In this document: positions 17,179-27,336 of the stretch, piece after piece | Layout: the number at the start of each line of letters is the position of its first letter | How positions within the stretch are numbered: position 1 is the stretch's first letter | Assembly (NCBI RefSeq): GCF_017571465.1 | Contig: NZ_JAGETV010000007.1 | Coordinates: forward strand, 62,001 to 126,000 | DNA length: 64,000 nucleotides | Source: Thiomicrorhabdus marina | Lineage (GTDB): Bacteria > Pseudomonadota > Gammaproteobacteria > Thiomicrospirales > Thiomicrospiraceae | Direction of reading: 5' to 3' | Notes under the pieces: model-generated | Told to the model about the DNA's origin: nothing | What the model saw: the letters and a program-made list of their open reading frames with translations, nothing else | The model's database searches: none | Made by a program: the position numbers and the translations under genes

Positions 17179-19500
17179 TTAAAACTCGTCCCAGTTATCC
17201 TGACTATTCGATGTTGGCGTTGTTTCGGAACGAGCGGGCTTAGGTGCTGTAATAGGTTTTTTCTCTGCTACCTTCGCATCGTTCTGTTCGCTTAGTTTAA
17301 AGCGGGCTATAAAGTTTGCTTGGTCGGTGGCTTGCTCACTCATATTGGTCGCTGTGGCCGAAAGTTGCTCAACTAAGGCGGCATTTTGTTGAGTGGCTTG
17401 GTCAAGATGCGCCATCGCTAGGTTAATCTGTTCAATCCCTTTTGCTTGTTCATAAAAGGTTTGCGAAGATTCGGAAACCAGCGATTCGAGCTTTTTGACC
17501 TTTTCTACCATACCTTCAAATACGGTATTGGTATGCTCAACGTGTTCGGTGCCTTTCTCGATTTGCGTGGTGGTTGAGGAAATCAGGCTCGAAATATCTT
17601 TGGCTGCTTCCGCTGAGCGTTGCGCTAAACTACGAACTTCTCCGGCTACTACGGCAAAGCCGCGGCCATGTTCGCCGGCTCGTGCCGCTTCGACCGCTGC
17701 ATTTAAGGCTAATAGATTGGTTTGGAAGGCAATGCTATCGATGACGCCGGTAATTTCGCTGACTTTTTTACTCATCTCGGTGACTTCATGCATTGCCGTA
17801 ATGGTTTGTTTCATAACCTCAATGCCTTCTTGTGCGGTCATCGCGGTTTCTCGGGAAATTTCATCTGCCAGTTTCATATTGTCGGCAGTATGTTTGGTCG
17901 TCGAGGTAATTTCTTCCATACTCGCAGCGGTCTCTTCTAAGCTAGCTGCTTGCTGTTGAGTACGTTCGGAAAGGTCTTCACTGGCGGTAGAAACTTCGTG
18001 TGCCATAGTGCCGATTTCCGTCGCACCGGTGCGGATGTTGTTAAGGGTTGAGTCCATATTGGTCATCGAGTTGTTAATCTCGACTTTCATGGTTTCCAAC
18101 TGACCTTGGAATTCACCGCTCATGCGTTGTGTTAAATCCCCTTCGCTCATTTTACTCAGAACCGCAGAGACATTACTCAACGTGGTTGAGAAGCTAGATA
18201 AAAGAGTGTTAACCGATTTGGAAATCTCTTTCTCGAACTCTTTAAGGTGTTCGGTTTCGATTTTGTTTGCTAATTGACCTTGTGCGGCTTCGGCAATAAT
18301 TCGCTCGATATTGCTTTCAATTTCCAATTGGTGAGTCATGTTTTTCCATTCGGTGATAAAGCCGATACGTTGCCCCTGCTCGTCGTGGATTGGGTCAACG
18401 GTTAAATCCAGAATTACGTCACCGATTTGAATGCGTGATTTGTAAGTGTCTTTCAAATTGTCGAGAATCTGGATTTGATGGCTTGGATTGACGTGAAATA
18501 CATCAATGTTTTTATGAATCAGATTCTGACTGTCGAAATTTGGCAGGTATTTTTGTAGGTCCGGTTCAACTTCTTCGAGCATTTTCTGCAAAGAGTCGTT
18601 GACGAAAATAATGCTACGGAAGCGGTCAGCCACCATAATATTTGTGCTAGCGGATTTTAAGGCTTGTTCGATACGTGTTGCGGAAAGCAAGTCTTCATGC
18701 GCTTGGTCAAGATCAGTCCCGATTTTAATCTGCATTGATTGAATCCGGCCGAGAATTTTTTGCACGCGGTTGCTGCCGAAACTGTCGATATGGTTGTCGA
18801 ATTTTCCACCGGAAATAGCGGTTAGATTGTTCTCTATTAATGTCAGTTTCTGATTGTGCTTGTACATAATGAAGATTATCAACGCGACAAAAGTGAACTG
18901 CAGTAATTCAAATAGCCATATTGGGATCAGTTCAAGGATGTTAGGGAAGAAAGTCGGCACAAAAGCGGTAAACATCTCCAGTGCAGCAATTAGGATGACC
19001 AATGACGCTGTGTTGAAGTGACGCAGTGGGTTAAGGCGGGTTTCGCTGCTTTGAACCACACCGTTTTTGATGGTCATGCGACCGGCCTCAATCTCTTTGT
19101 AGGCAAAGGTGGCAAGTTGTTTTTCTTCTTCGGTTGCAGCCATGCGCAATGACATATAACCGGTGATTTCGCCATCTTCAAATACCGGCGTTGCATTGGC
19201 ATGCACCCAGTAATGATCGCCGTTTTTACAACGGTTTTTAACGATTTGCGACCAAGGTTTACCTGCTTGGATGGTGTCCCAGAAATCTTTGAACACTATT
19301 GCCGGTACATCTGGATGGCGCAGGATATTGTGTGGTTCTCCAACCAGTTCCGACCATTCGTAGCCACTGGCATCGAGGAAGGCTTCATTAACGGCAGTGA
19401 TATTTCCGTAGAGATCGGTGTGAGAAACAATTTTGGTACCAAGTGGTAACACGTGCTCTTTTTGAGTGACAGGTCCGTTATCGCGCATTTTGTTCACCAT
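17179..19500 (-). CDS. Aer-like PAS methyl-accepting chemotaxis protein
   Basis: This is a receptor of about 773 residues. An N-terminal PAS domain of the Aer type ([33 protein letters not shown]) covers about 15-120. Two close transmembrane helices lie at about 165-215, then a second PAS-like region (about 270-375), and a signalling domain with the hairpin tip [21 protein letters not shown]. The extreme C-terminus is NWDEF, matching the xWxxF tether that binds CheR/CheB. It probably senses redox or energy state through an FAD or haem PAS cofactor. ATG 19,500 is preferred over the in-frame TTG two codons upstream. A minus-strand GCTGATAA resembling a sigma-28 -10 box is at 19,573-19,580. Confidence 0.92.
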   Translation of the reverse strand: MVNKMRDNGPVTQKEHVLPLGTKIVSHTDLYGNITAVNEAFLDASGYEWSELVGEPHNILRHPDVPAIVFKDFWDTIQAGKPWSQIVKNRCKNGDHYWVHANATPVFEDGEITGYMSLRMAATEEEKQLATFAYKEIEAGRMTIKNGVVQSSETRLNPLRHFNTASLVILIAALEMFTAFVPTFFPNILELIPIWLFELLQFTFVALIIFIMYKHNQKLTLIENNLTAISGGKFDNHIDSFGSNRVQKILGRIQSMQIKIGTDLDQAHEDLLSATRIEQALKSASTNIMVADRFRSIIFVNDSLQKMLEEVEPDLQKYLPNFDSQNLIHKNIDVFHVNPSHQIQILDNLKDTYKSRIQIGDVILDLTVDPIHDEQGQRIGFITEWKNMTHQLEIESNIERIIAEAAQGQLANKIETEHLKEFEKEISKSVNTLLSSFSTTLSNVSAVLSKMSEGDLTQRMSGEFQGQLETMKVEINNSMTNMDSTLNNIRTGATEIGTMAHEVSTASEDLSERTQQQAASLEETAASMEEITSTTKHTADNMKLADEISRETAMTAQEGIEVMKQTITAMHEVTEMSKKVSEITGVIDSIAFQTNLLALNAAVEAARAGEHGRGFAVVAGEVRSLAQRSAEAAKDISSLISSTTTQIEKGTEHVEHTNTVFEGMVEKVKKLESLVSESSQTFYEQAKGIEQINLAMAHLDQATQQNAALVEQLSATATNMSEQATDQANFIARFKLSEQNDAKVAEKKPITAPKPARSETTPTSNSQDNWDEF

Positions 19501-19686
19501 TGTCAATAATGTAAAGAATATCTTATTGCTAGCTGCTTAAAAACGGCTTGTTTGGGAATAAGTATTCACTTTTTATCAGCGGTGCGAATTGCTAAATAAC
19601 AGGCGTTAAAATTTTGTGATGCGTGCTTTTACGAGTGTTGTTAGTGTTGCTTAGAGTAAAATTTTTCAGGGTGAGTTAAACGTGCT

Positions 19687-20037
19687 TTAAAAGCGTGGCT
19701 GACGCTTTTGGCTCATTTGCGCCAAGCGTTGTTTGTATTCGATAAATTCCAGAATATATTGGCGCTGAATCGGTGTAATATTTTGAAAGTGCAATTTTAA
19801 GTATGCCCCTTTGTCATTGTTATGTCGATGGGTGACCTTGCCTAAAATTTTTAAGGTGCGGAAGTATTCGGAAGTAGGGATTTCGAAAACCAGTTCCAGC
19901 TCGGTGCCCACTCTTGCTCCGCGTGGCGACTGCACACCGGCATTTTCTATCGATAAGTCGGCAAGTACTGCCGCAACTTGGCCGTTTTTACCGATAAGAG
20001 TGACCGTGCGGTCGGTTTTCACACTAATAGAATCCAT
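19687..20037 (-). CDS. PilZ-domain protein (weak RxxxR)
   Basis: This 116-residue protein has VLADLSIENAGVQSPRGARVGTELELVFEIP, the D/NxSxxG half of a PilZ domain, followed by the beta-barrel pattern and a helical C-terminus of about 25 residues. The usual RxxxR c-di-GMP clamp at the N-terminus is not obvious, so nucleotide binding is doubtful. It lies 39 bp downstream of a canonical PilZ gene on the same strand and just after the chemoreceptor gene's upstream region. A role in c-di-GMP-linked motility or adhesion is inferred. Confidence 0.7.
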   Translation of the reverse strand: MDSISVKTDRTVTLIGKNGQVAAVLADLSIENAGVQSPRGARVGTELELVFEIPTSEYFRTLKILGKVTHRHNNDKGAYLKLHFQNITPIQRQYILEFIEYKQRLAQMSQKRQPRF

Positions 20038-20076
20038 TACTGTGTTTCCTAGTTTCCCGATTTCTGAATGCTTAGA

Positions 20077-20448
20077 CTATGAATCAAAGCGTTGGTGGTA
20101 GTTAAAAAAAGCGTTAATCTCGTAAGCTTGGTAAGGCTTCATCTGATTAAACGCCAGACCGGTTAAGTACTGACCGCGAACCTTGTCGCAGCGTGCTACG
20201 ACGCAGGATAGATCGATTTTGATGTAGCCGTCCTCACTCGGTAAATTGATATGTACCAAAAACTCGTCTTTCGGTTGTAGCGGTTCACTCATCAAAACAC
20301 CGCAACCGCATAGGGAAAGATCGATCAGTTTGCCGTTCAAAGAACAAGGTTTGATGAACTCCACCGGCAGATTAATACTGACCCTTTCTCCGCAACGTCG
20401 TTCGTATGCGGATTTTGTGCTAGAGCCTGAAGGTTCGGTTACTGACAT
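20077..20448 (-). CDS. PilZ-domain c-di-GMP receptor protein
   Basis: This is a 123-residue single-domain protein. The clamp is ERRCGERVSINLPVEF (RRCGER, an RxxxR motif), followed about 20 residues later by LIDLSLCGCGVLM (DxSxxG). Both c-di-GMP contact motifs are present. Such stand-alone PilZ proteins switch flagella, pili or exopolysaccharide output in response to c-di-GMP. It pairs with the 19,687 gene 39 bp downstream. ATG 20,448 is preceded by a good GGAG-type site. Confidence 0.85.
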   Translation of the reverse strand: MSVTEPSGSSTKSAYERRCGERVSINLPVEFIKPCSLNGKLIDLSLCGCGVLMSEPLQPKDEFLVHINLPSEDGYIKIDLSCVVARCDKVRGQYLTGLAFNQMKPYQAYEINAFFNYHQRFDS

Positions 20449-20523
20449 AATTTCTCCTGAGAAATCGCCGTATAAATGGTGCTAAGCGAAAAGCTCGCCA
20501 AAAAGCGTATTGTAAATGATTTT

Positions 20524-21966
20524 TTACGAAGAGCAGCTAAGAGCGATGCCTTTCATTGCTGCATTTGGCTGTTCCAAAAAGTGGCGGTAATTGTTTTGCA
20601 ATTCTGACGGTGGGTTGTTTGGCGTTTGTAGCCACTGCATGGTTTGGGCAAGCAGTTGGTAATCACCGCTTTCGCAATTTTCGATAATTTCCTGTGCAAT
20701 ATGATTGCGCAGAACAAAATCGACAGTCTGCTGCTGAATTTGTCGTTGGCGATGTTCGCGTTGCTGCTTTTCGGTTCGGGCTAGGTAAGTCTGCTGCCAG
20801 TCGCGCCACGCTTTGCTGTCGCCGATAAAATCATTCCATTGCTGTTCACGCTCGCTTTCAAGTAAAGCCAGTTTTTTGAAAAAGTGATGAAAGTCGATAT
20901 CGCTTTGGTCCATTAAGATCAGACTGTCGGCGATAAAGTCGCGGTCGTTTTCATTAATATCTGCTAGGCCGAATTTATTTCCCATCGCTTGCAGATAAGC
21001 TTGGTTGTAATGAATTACATAAGCGTCCAGCGCTTGTTCAATCTGCTTACTGTCTAATAACATCGCGAAGGCTTGCCCGAGCACTTGGCAATTCCACAAG
21101 CCGATATTGGGTTGCTGGCTATAGGCATAGCGGCCTTCGCTGTCGGAATGATTACAGATGTAGTGAATTTTGAAGTCGTCCAAAAAAGCGTAAGGGCCAA
21201 AATCGAAGGTCTCGCCGGCAATCGACATATTGTCCGAGTTCATAACCCCATGGCAAAAGCCGACCGCTTGCCATTTGGCAATCATCTGCGCGGTGTTGAT
21301 GCAAACCTCTCGTAACAGTTCTGCATAGCGGGTGCTTTCCGGTTCATCGGCAAGATGAGGGTAGACGAGCTCGATCACATAGTCAGCCAACTGAATAAAG
21401 CTGGCGCGGTCATTGATTTCTGCCAGCCATTCAAAATGCCCAAAGCGCACATGGGTTTTCGCGGTACGGATATAGCTAGCACGGTTTTCAATTTTTTCGC
21501 GATAGACCGGTTCTGGACTATGGCACAGACTTAAACAGCGAGTGGTCGGAACATTTAGATAATGTAGTGCCTCGCCAATCAAATATTCACGTACGGCGGA
21601 GCGTAGAACGGCTCGGCCGTCACCTCGACGTGAGAAAGGCGTCATGCCAGCGCCTTTTAGATGCAAATCCCACGAGCGATCATTGTGTAATGTTTGTCCG
21701 AGTAATAAACCGCGTCCATCGCCTAAATCCGGATTGTAGTAACCGAACTGGTGGCCGGTATATTTTTGCGCCAAGGGGGTGAAGTCTTCCGGCATTGCTT
21801 CGCCACTGGTCAGTTGGCGGATTTGCTGATCGTTTAAATCGATACCAATCTCTGCTGCGAGAGAACGGTTGTAGTGCACTAAGCGAGCATCAATCAACGG
21901 TTCAGGGCTGATGACTTGGTAGAAATGGCTTGGTAGTTGTCTGTAGTGGTTAGTGAAGTGATTCAT
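20524..21966 (-). CDS. selO: Protein adenylyltransferase SelO
   Basis: This 480-residue pseudokinase-fold AMPylase has YTGHQFGYYNPDLGDGRG, LKGAGMTPFSRRGDGRAVLR, GFCHGVMNSDNMSI and FDFGPYAFLDDF. SelO transfers AMP to Ser/Thr/Tyr of target proteins under oxidative stress. The conserved C-terminal redox cysteine is present as SCSS (Cys478, third from the end), where animal SelO has selenocysteine. Its E. coli disulfide partner corresponds to the Cys in YICNHSD. The gene is monocistronic and divergent from the HMA gene. Confidence 0.95.
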   Translation of the reverse strand: MNHFTNHYRQLPSHFYQVISPEPLIDARLVHYNRSLAAEIGIDLNDQQIRQLTSGEAMPEDFTPLAQKYTGHQFGYYNPDLGDGRGLLLGQTLHNDRSWDLHLKGAGMTPFSRRGDGRAVLRSAVREYLIGEALHYLNVPTTRCLSLCHSPEPVYREKIENRASYIRTAKTHVRFGHFEWLAEINDRASFIQLADYVIELVYPHLADEPESTRYAELLREVCINTAQMIAKWQAVGFCHGVMNSDNMSIAGETFDFGPYAFLDDFKIHYICNHSDSEGRYAYSQQPNIGLWNCQVLGQAFAMLLDSKQIEQALDAYVIHYNQAYLQAMGNKFGLADINENDRDFIADSLILMDQSDIDFHHFFKKLALLESEREQQWNDFIGDSKAWRDWQQTYLARTEKQQREHRQRQIQQQTVDFVLRNHIAQEIIENCESGDYQLLAQTMQWLQTPNNPPSELQNNYRHFLEQPNAAMKGIALSCSS

Positions 21967-22084
21967 GTTGAGGTCATTGGCGATGGATGAGAAATGCTTA
22001 TTCTATCGAATTTTGTGAGCTTAACTGCGATCAGAGCGCCTTGATTGCTGAATTTTTCAGCCGAAACAGAGTCAAATATGAATT

Positions 22085-22112
22085 TTCAACAGGCCTTATG
22101 CTAAGCTAAAAT
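22085..22112 (+). promoter_or_regulatory. Candidate sigma-70 promoter for the HMA-parC unit
   Basis: TTCAAC (22,085-22,090), a 16-bp spacer and TAAAAT (22,107-22,112) lie about 50 bp before the HMA gene. The match is moderate. Confidence 0.35.
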
Positions 22113-22162
22113 GCTGAGATTCAAATTTTTATCGCTTATTTGGTTAGCGAAAGGAGGCCGAG

Positions 22163-22453
22163 ATGGAATATCAATTACAGGTTGATAATATCAAGTGCGG
22201 CGGTTGCGCCGGTTCGATTAGCAAAAAGCTAAATCAGATAGAGCAACTGAGTGACGTACAGGTCGATATTGAACAAGGTATGGTTGCTTTTCAAAGCGAT
22301 GATGATTCTGGACAAATTCTAATCGAAGTTAAAGCGGCATTATTAAAAATGGGTTATCCGGAAACCGGTTCGGTGGAAGGTGCTCGTGCTATGGGCGCAA
22401 AGGCTAAATCATTTGTCTCTTGCGCAGTTGGTAAGATGTCGGACTCAGAATAA
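22163..22453 (+). CDS. HMA (heavy-metal-associated) domain protein
   Basis: This 96-residue protein consists of a CopZ/Atx1-like HMA fold: VDNIKCGGCAGSISKKL carries the metal-binding CxxC, then the betaalphabeta pattern ending KMGYPETG. About 20 extra residues follow with one more Cys. It is a likely cytoplasmic copper(I) or other soft-metal chaperone. A perfect AAGGAGG stands before ATG 22,163. There is no copper ATPase nearby; the next gene, 34 bp on, is parC, so co-transcription may be incidental. Confidence 0.8.
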   Translation: MEYQLQVDNIKCGGCAGSISKKLNQIEQLSDVQVDIEQGMVAFQSDDDSGQILIEVKAALLKMGYPETGSVEGARAMGAKAKSFVSCAVGKMSDSE

Positions 22454-22487
22454 AACAGCATTGCTTTCTGGATAGAGGGGATAAGGC

Positions 22488-24719
22488 GTGGATCAAACCA
22501 CAATGAATTACGATGGTGTCGAGCAACGCAGTGTTGCCGATTTTGCCGAACAGGCGTATTTGGATTATGCGATGTATGTCATTCTGGATCGCGCCTTGCC
22601 GCATATCGGCGATGGCCTGAAACCGGTACAACGACGCATTCTGTACGCCATGTCTGAATTGGGGTTAAAGGCAACGGCTAAATTCAAAAAATCGGCGCGT
22701 ACTGTCGGTGACGTACTTGGTAAATTCCATCCGCATGGTGATTCTGCTTGCTACGAGGCGATGGTGTTGATGGCGCAGGATTTCTCCTATCGTTATCCGT
22801 TGATTGATGGACAGGGTAACTGGGGTTCTCTGGATGATCCGAAATCGTTTGCGGCGATGCGTTATACCGAATCCCGCTTGTCGAAATTCAGCCAGTTGCT
22901 TTTGCAGGAAATTGGCCAAGGTACGGTCGATTGGACACCGAACTTTGACGGCACCATGGATGAACCGACTATTTTGCCGTCGCGTGTGCCGCATGTGCTA
23001 CTGAACGGCACTTCGGGCATTGCTGTCGGTATGGCGACCGACATCCCTCCGCATAATTTGCGTGAACTGATTAATGCCTGTGTGGCACTGCTTGAATCGC
23101 CAAAGATTACCTTGGAAGAGTTGCTGGAATATTTGCCCGGGCCGGATTATCCGAACAAAGCGCAGATTATCAGTAGCGCCGACGAGCTGAAGAAAATGTA
23201 TCAGACCGGTCAGGGTTCAATTAAACAGCGTGCCGGTTATCAGGTCGAAGACGGCGTCAATGTGGTGGTCGATGCTTTGCCTTATCAGGTTTCCGGTTCC
23301 AAGGTTTTAGAACAAATCGCAACCCAAATGCGTGCTAAGAAACTGCCGATGGTAGTGGATTTGCGTGATGAATCGGATCATGAAAATCCGGTGCGTTTAG
23401 TGGTTGAACTCCGTTCCAAACGTGTTGATGTCGAAACCACTATGTTGCATTTGTTCGCGACGACGGATTTGGAAAAGAGCTATCGCGCCAACTTCAATGT
23501 TATCGGTCTGAACGGTCGTCCGCAGGTCAAGAATTTGCATATGATGCTGAGCGAATGGCTGGAGTATCGTCAAGAGACCGTACGCCGACGTTTGCAATAT
23601 CGATTGGATAAGGTGTTGGCTCGCTTGCATATTTTGGACGGTTTGTTGATTGCCTTCCTGAATATTGATGAAGTGATTGCTATTATCCGTGAAGAGGACA
23701 AGCCAAAACCGGTACTAATGGAACGTTTTGGTTTGACCGATATTCAAGCGGAAGCGGTATTGGAATTAAAACTTCGTCACTTGGCGAAACTCGAAGAGAT
23801 GAAAATTCGCGGCGAGCAGGAAGAATTAGCGAAAGAGCGCGATAAGTTAGAGAAGATTCTCGGTTCGGCAGCGCGATTGAAAACCTTGGTGAAAAAAGAA
23901 TTATTGGCCGATGCCGAAGAGTATGGCGACGAGCGAAATTCGCCGTTAATCGAAGCCAAAGGCGCGCAAGCGATGAGCGAGCAAGACTTATTGCCGTCGG
24001 AAGCGGTGACTGTTGTCTTATCCGAAAATGGTTGGGTGCGCGCTGCCAAAGGCCACGATATTGACGGTCAAAATCTTGGTTATAAGTCCGGTGATTCTTT
24101 CTTGGCGCAGTCGAGCGGGCAGAGTCGGCAAATGGCTGTATTCCTCGATACGACTGGACGAAGCTATTCACTGCCGGCGCATAGTTTACCGTCGGCACGT
24201 TCGCATGGTGAACCATTAACCGGTAGCTTAAAACCCTCTGTCAATAGCAGCTTTACGAAGGTGCTGTTAGCGAATCCGAAAGACAAATTTGTACTGGCAA
24301 GTAGTGCTGGTTATGGCTTTGTTACCGAGTTTGAAAATCTCTATTCGAAAAACAAAGCCGGTAAAGCGATGATTACCTTACCAAAAGGTGCCAAGGTATT
24401 GACGCCTTCAGCGGTTGCCGATAATCCATTGTTGGCGGTGGTTACCAGTGAACCGCGTTTATTGGTGTTTCCGATGGAGGAATTGCCGGAGTTGGCGAAG
24501 GGCAAGGGCAATAAATTGATTCAACTACCAAAAGGCGAAGAGGTCAATGCGGTCTTGGCCTTTAACGAAAACGATAAACTGACCTTAAGAACGGATAAGT
24601 ATGAAAAGCAGTTCGGGCCGACTGCACTGCAAGAAGCTTTGGGTTCGCGCGCTAAACGCGGCATTGTTTTGCCGCGTACCCTGAAAAAAGTCATCGCGAT
24701 CGACAAGGTGGAAAACTAG
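22488..24719 (+). CDS. parC: DNA topoisomerase IV subunit A
   Basis: This 743-residue type IIA topoisomerase A subunit begins [19 protein letters not shown]. It has the QRRILYAM and [18 protein letters not shown] blocks and catalytic Tyr in [11 protein letters not shown] coiled-coil connects to a shortened C-terminal beta-pinwheel region (about 500-740). With ParE it unlinks replicated chromosomes. It starts at GTG 22,488 with GGGG/AAGG upstream; the internal ATG six codons later is less likely because residues before it match the family start. Confidence 0.95.
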   Translation: MDQTTMNYDGVEQRSVADFAEQAYLDYAMYVILDRALPHIGDGLKPVQRRILYAMSELGLKATAKFKKSARTVGDVLGKFHPHGDSACYEAMVLMAQDFSYRYPLIDGQGNWGSLDDPKSFAAMRYTESRLSKFSQLLLQEIGQGTVDWTPNFDGTMDEPTILPSRVPHVLLNGTSGIAVGMATDIPPHNLRELINACVALLESPKITLEELLEYLPGPDYPNKAQIISSADELKKMYQTGQGSIKQRAGYQVEDGVNVVVDALPYQVSGSKVLEQIATQMRAKKLPMVVDLRDESDHENPVRLVVELRSKRVDVETTMLHLFATTDLEKSYRANFNVIGLNGRPQVKNLHMMLSEWLEYRQETVRRRLQYRLDKVLARLHILDGLLIAFLNIDEVIAIIREEDKPKPVLMERFGLTDIQAEAVLELKLRHLAKLEEMKIRGEQEELAKERDKLEKILGSAARLKTLVKKELLADAEEYGDERNSPLIEAKGAQAMSEQDLLPSEAVTVVLSENGWVRAAKGHDIDGQNLGYKSGDSFLAQSSGQSRQMAVFLDTTGRSYSLPAHSLPSARSHGEPLTGSLKPSVNSSFTKVLLANPKDKFVLASSAGYGFVTEFENLYSKNKAGKAMITLPKGAKVLTPSAVADNPLLAVVTSEPRLLVFPMEELPELAKGKGNKLIQLPKGEEVNAVLAFNENDKLTLRTDKYEKQFGPTALQEALGSRAKRGIVLPRTLKKVIAIDKVEN

Positions 24720-24851
24720 GTCTGCTAGTCGCTTTTAAGTTGATGATAATTAAGAGTAAATTAGGTTGACCGTAATTAGTCAGAAGCGCTGTCTGATTGG
24801 GTGTTATAACTTCTGGTACAGCAATTGCTTAATTCAATTTCTGGTCTATGC

Positions 24852-24877
24852 TAAAGATTTTTGCTTATGGCCGTTAA
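24852..24877 (+). promoter_or_regulatory. Sigma-28 (FliA)-like promoter of motAB
   Basis: TAAAGATT (24,852-24,859), a 10-nt spacer and GCCGTTAA (24,870-24,877) resemble the flagellar sigma-28 consensus (TAAAGTTT, 11 nt, GCCGATAA) with one mismatch in each half. It lies 84 bp before motA in the otherwise gene-free 24,720-24,961 spacer. Confidence 0.55.
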
Positions 24878-24961
24878 CTCTTTTACGTCAATTTTTTAGA
24901 AGGGCGCACTCCGCGCTTTCGTTGTCTTATATGTCTCATGTAAGTCGTTTATAGGTCGCTT

Positions 24962-25804
24962 ATGATTGCTAAACCGATTGCCATCTTGATTATCATCGCC
25001 AGCTTTTTAGGTGGTTTTGTGATGATGGGTGGAAACCTCGCCGCTTTGTGGCATCCATCTGAATTGGTGGTCATTTTAGGGATTGCGATTGGTGCCTTTA
25101 TGGCTTCAACACCAGTCAATGTCTGGATGCGTACCATGCGTTTTCTCGGACGCTACTTTGCCGGAGACCGTGTTTCCAAAGAGCTTTATCAAGAGACCTT
25201 GGCGCTATTGGAAGAGTTATCTCGCCTATCTCGCAGTTCCGGTGTTTTGGCATTGGAAAAGCATCTTTTGGCGCCGGAAGATAGTCCTATTTTCTCGCAA
25301 TATTCTCGTGTTTTGAAGCATCCTGACTTGAAGAAGTTCATCACTGAAAATTTCAGCTACTTATTATTAAACCCGCCTGCGTCACAGAATTTTCATGACC
25401 ATTTGCACCGTCAGATTAGTGCCATGATTAACTCAATGATGGAAGTGCCGCGTGCTGCCGGTAAGGTTGCCGATTGGTTACCGGGTTTTGGGATTGTCGC
25501 CGCGGTTATGGGCGTTATTCTGACCATGGATATGCTAGGCGGTGATATGGATGTTGCTGTGATTGGTGGTGCTATAGGAGCCGCTCTGGTTGGTACTCTA
25601 ACGGGAGTCTTTGTCGCTTTTGCAGTGATGGCGCCGTTTGTGCATGCTATAGAAGTGATGATTCGTCAGGATAGAAATTTGTTTGAAATGGCGGCCTCAT
25701 TTATGGAATCTTATGCTAACGGTGTATCGCCGAGTTTATCGGTGGAAATTGGTCGTCAGATTGTGCCGCCGGAGTTCGCTGTTCCAAGGCCGGATGAGGA
25801 ATAA
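24962..25804 (+). CDS. motA: Flagellar motor stator protein MotA
   Basis: This 280-residue protein shares the E. coli MotA layout: four helices, starting IAILIIIASFLGGFVMMGG and HPSELVVILGIAIGAFM. The large cytoplasmic loop has RSSGVLALEKHLLAPEDSPIFSQ (the MotA R/E-type charges). DWLPGFGIVAAVMGVILTM carries the conserved Pro at the channel. The C-terminus SLSVEIGRQIVPPE is MotA-like. It forms the ion channel ring with MotB, encoded 3 bp downstream, and should drive flagellar rotation. The sigma-28-like promoter upstream supports a flagellar role. Confidence 0.92.
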   Translation: MIAKPIAILIIIASFLGGFVMMGGNLAALWHPSELVVILGIAIGAFMASTPVNVWMRTMRFLGRYFAGDRVSKELYQETLALLEELSRLSRSSGVLALEKHLLAPEDSPIFSQYSRVLKHPDLKKFITENFSYLLLNPPASQNFHDHLHRQISAMINSMMEVPRAAGKVADWLPGFGIVAAVMGVILTMDMLGGDMDVAVIGGAIGAALVGTLTGVFVAFAVMAPFVHAIEVMIRQDRNLFEMAASFMESYANGVSPSLSVEIGRQIVPPEFAVPRPDEE

Positions 25805-25807
25805 TGT

Positions 25808-26545
25808 ATGTCGGATATGGATGAAGGCGGCGCGCACGGAGGTTCATGGAAAATAGCTCTCGCGGATTTAATGACCGTCCTGATGGTGTTGTTCTTAGTT
25901 CTGTGGCTGATTTCGATTGTCGATCCTAAAGACCGTCAAGCTTTTGTCAATGCCATGCAAGGTGAACCGCCAATAGGTGCCGAAGTCGATGATCAACAAC
26001 TGTTTACGCCGCAAGTTGAGTTGATTGATCTGGAGATGAAGCCTCCGGTTAGCCGCGATGAAGTCGAGAAAGCGCTTAAGGACGTGAATCCGAAAGATGT
26101 TGAAATCGAAGAGACTGCCGACTACTTGAAAATCACTTTACACTCGGATAGCTTTTTCGAGAGCGGTCGCGCCACCATTACCGACGCTACGCGTGAACAG
26201 TTAGAGGTGCTGGGCGAGACCTTAGCTGGTCGTGATCAGGCGATTACCATCACCGGTTATACCGATAATATTCCCATTAGTAATCTCGTCTATCCATCTA
26301 ATTGGGAGTTGTCGGCAGGGCGTGCAGCGACGGTTGCCAGAACTTTTATTTATATGGGGTTGGCTTCATCACAAATAACTATTTCCGGTAAGGCGGATAA
26401 TAATCCTGTGGCGGATAATGACACGGCTTATGGTCGCTCGTTGAATCGTCGGGTGATTATCTTTGTAGATAAGTATCCGGAGGAAACAGAGAAGCCGGTT
26501 AGCGAGCCGCAAGGTAATCCGTTTAAAGCCGGACGCGTCCAGTAA
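25808..26545 (+). CDS. motB: Flagellar motor protein MotB
   Basis: This 245-residue protein has an N-terminal helix KIALADLMTVLMVLFLVLWL, with the ion-binding Asp20, then a periplasmic plug/linker (about 45-110). Its C-terminal OmpA-type domain has ITGYTDNIPI, NWELSAGRAATVARTFI and GRSLNRRVIIFV. It anchors the stator to peptidoglycan. It follows motA by 3 bp and ends 24 bp from the convergent moeB, so no room remains for a separate terminator. Confidence 0.92.
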   Translation: MSDMDEGGAHGGSWKIALADLMTVLMVLFLVLWLISIVDPKDRQAFVNAMQGEPPIGAEVDDQQLFTPQVELIDLEMKPPVSRDEVEKALKDVNPKDVEIEETADYLKITLHSDSFFESGRATITDATREQLEVLGETLAGRDQAITITGYTDNIPISNLVYPSNWELSAGRAATVARTFIYMGLASSQITISGKADNNPVADNDTAYGRSLNRRVIIFVDKYPEETEKPVSEPQGNPFKAGRVQ

Positions 26546-26569
26546 TTTATTATTGTGAGTTTTCTTTGT

Positions 26570-27328
26570 TTAAGAGCAGTGCTGGCACTCTGGGTCTTTT
26601 TTCAGATTTAGGGTGCGAATCATCATTGTGTAAGCGTCAATAATCATTAGCTTTCCTGTTAGAGTCGGTAAGCCAAGCAGCGCTTTGACCGCCTCGATTG
26701 CCTGCATCGAACCGACCATGCCGACCACGGGCGACAGTACGCCATTTTGTGAACAGGTCAGTTCTTGACCGCTGTCTTCCGAGTAAAGGCATTGATAACA
26801 TGGGCTGTCAGGATTGCGGAAATCATAGGTGCTCAGTTGACCTTCCCAGCGAATTGCCGCACCGGAAATCAACGGCTTTTGTGCTTTGTGACAAGTGCGG
26901 TTCAGGGCAAAGCGCGACGCGAAATTATCGGTACAATCCAGAACCACATCAGCACTGATAACCAATTCTTGTATCTCTTCTTCACTTAATTTGCGGTCGA
27001 TAGTTGCAATCTCAATTAGGCGGTTTAGTTGGGCTAAATTGCTTTTTGCCGAGGCGACTTTTGCTTGGCCGACATTGAGTTCGCGATGCACGATTTGACG
27101 TTGCAGATTGGAGTCATCGACTTCATCGAAATCGACCAGCGTTAGTTTGCCAATGCCAGCGGCAGCCAGATAAAGCGATGCCGGCGAGCCTAGACCTCCT
27201 AAACCGAAAATCACCGCGTGCGACTGCGCCAAGGTCAGTTGACCGCTGTAGTCGATTTCCGGCATTAGAATTTGGCGGCTGTAGCGTGAAAGTTCTTCGT
27301 TACTTAGTTCGGTTTTATTGGGATTCAT
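26570..27328 (-). CDS. moeB: Molybdopterin-synthase adenylyltransferase MoeB / HesA-ThiF family
   Basis: This 252-residue E1-like enzyme has the ATP-binding GLGGLGSPASLYLAAAG, DDSNLQRQIVH, the catalytic-region LDCTDNFASRFALN, and two zinc CxxC pairs (CYQC and CQHC). It adenylates the C-terminal Gly-Gly of a small sulfur carrier (MoaD; ThiS for ThiF). The length matches E. coli MoeB (249). It is the last gene of hemA-prfA-prmC-moeB and lies 8 bp after prmC, a common arrangement. No moaD or thiS is in the window, so the MoeB-versus-ThiF choice is by similarity only. Confidence 0.88.
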   Translation of the reverse strand: MNPNKTELSNEELSRYSRQILMPEIDYSGQLTLAQSHAVIFGLGGLGSPASLYLAAAGIGKLTLVDFDEVDDSNLQRQIVHRELNVGQAKVASAKSNLAQLNRLIEIATIDRKLSEEEIQELVISADVVLDCTDNFASRFALNRTCHKAQKPLISGAAIRWEGQLSTYDFRNPDSPCYQCLYSEDSGQELTCSQNGVLSPVVGMVGSMQAIEAVKALLGLPTLTGKLMIIDAYTMMIRTLNLKKDPECQHCS

Positions 27329-27336
27329 AATCCGTC

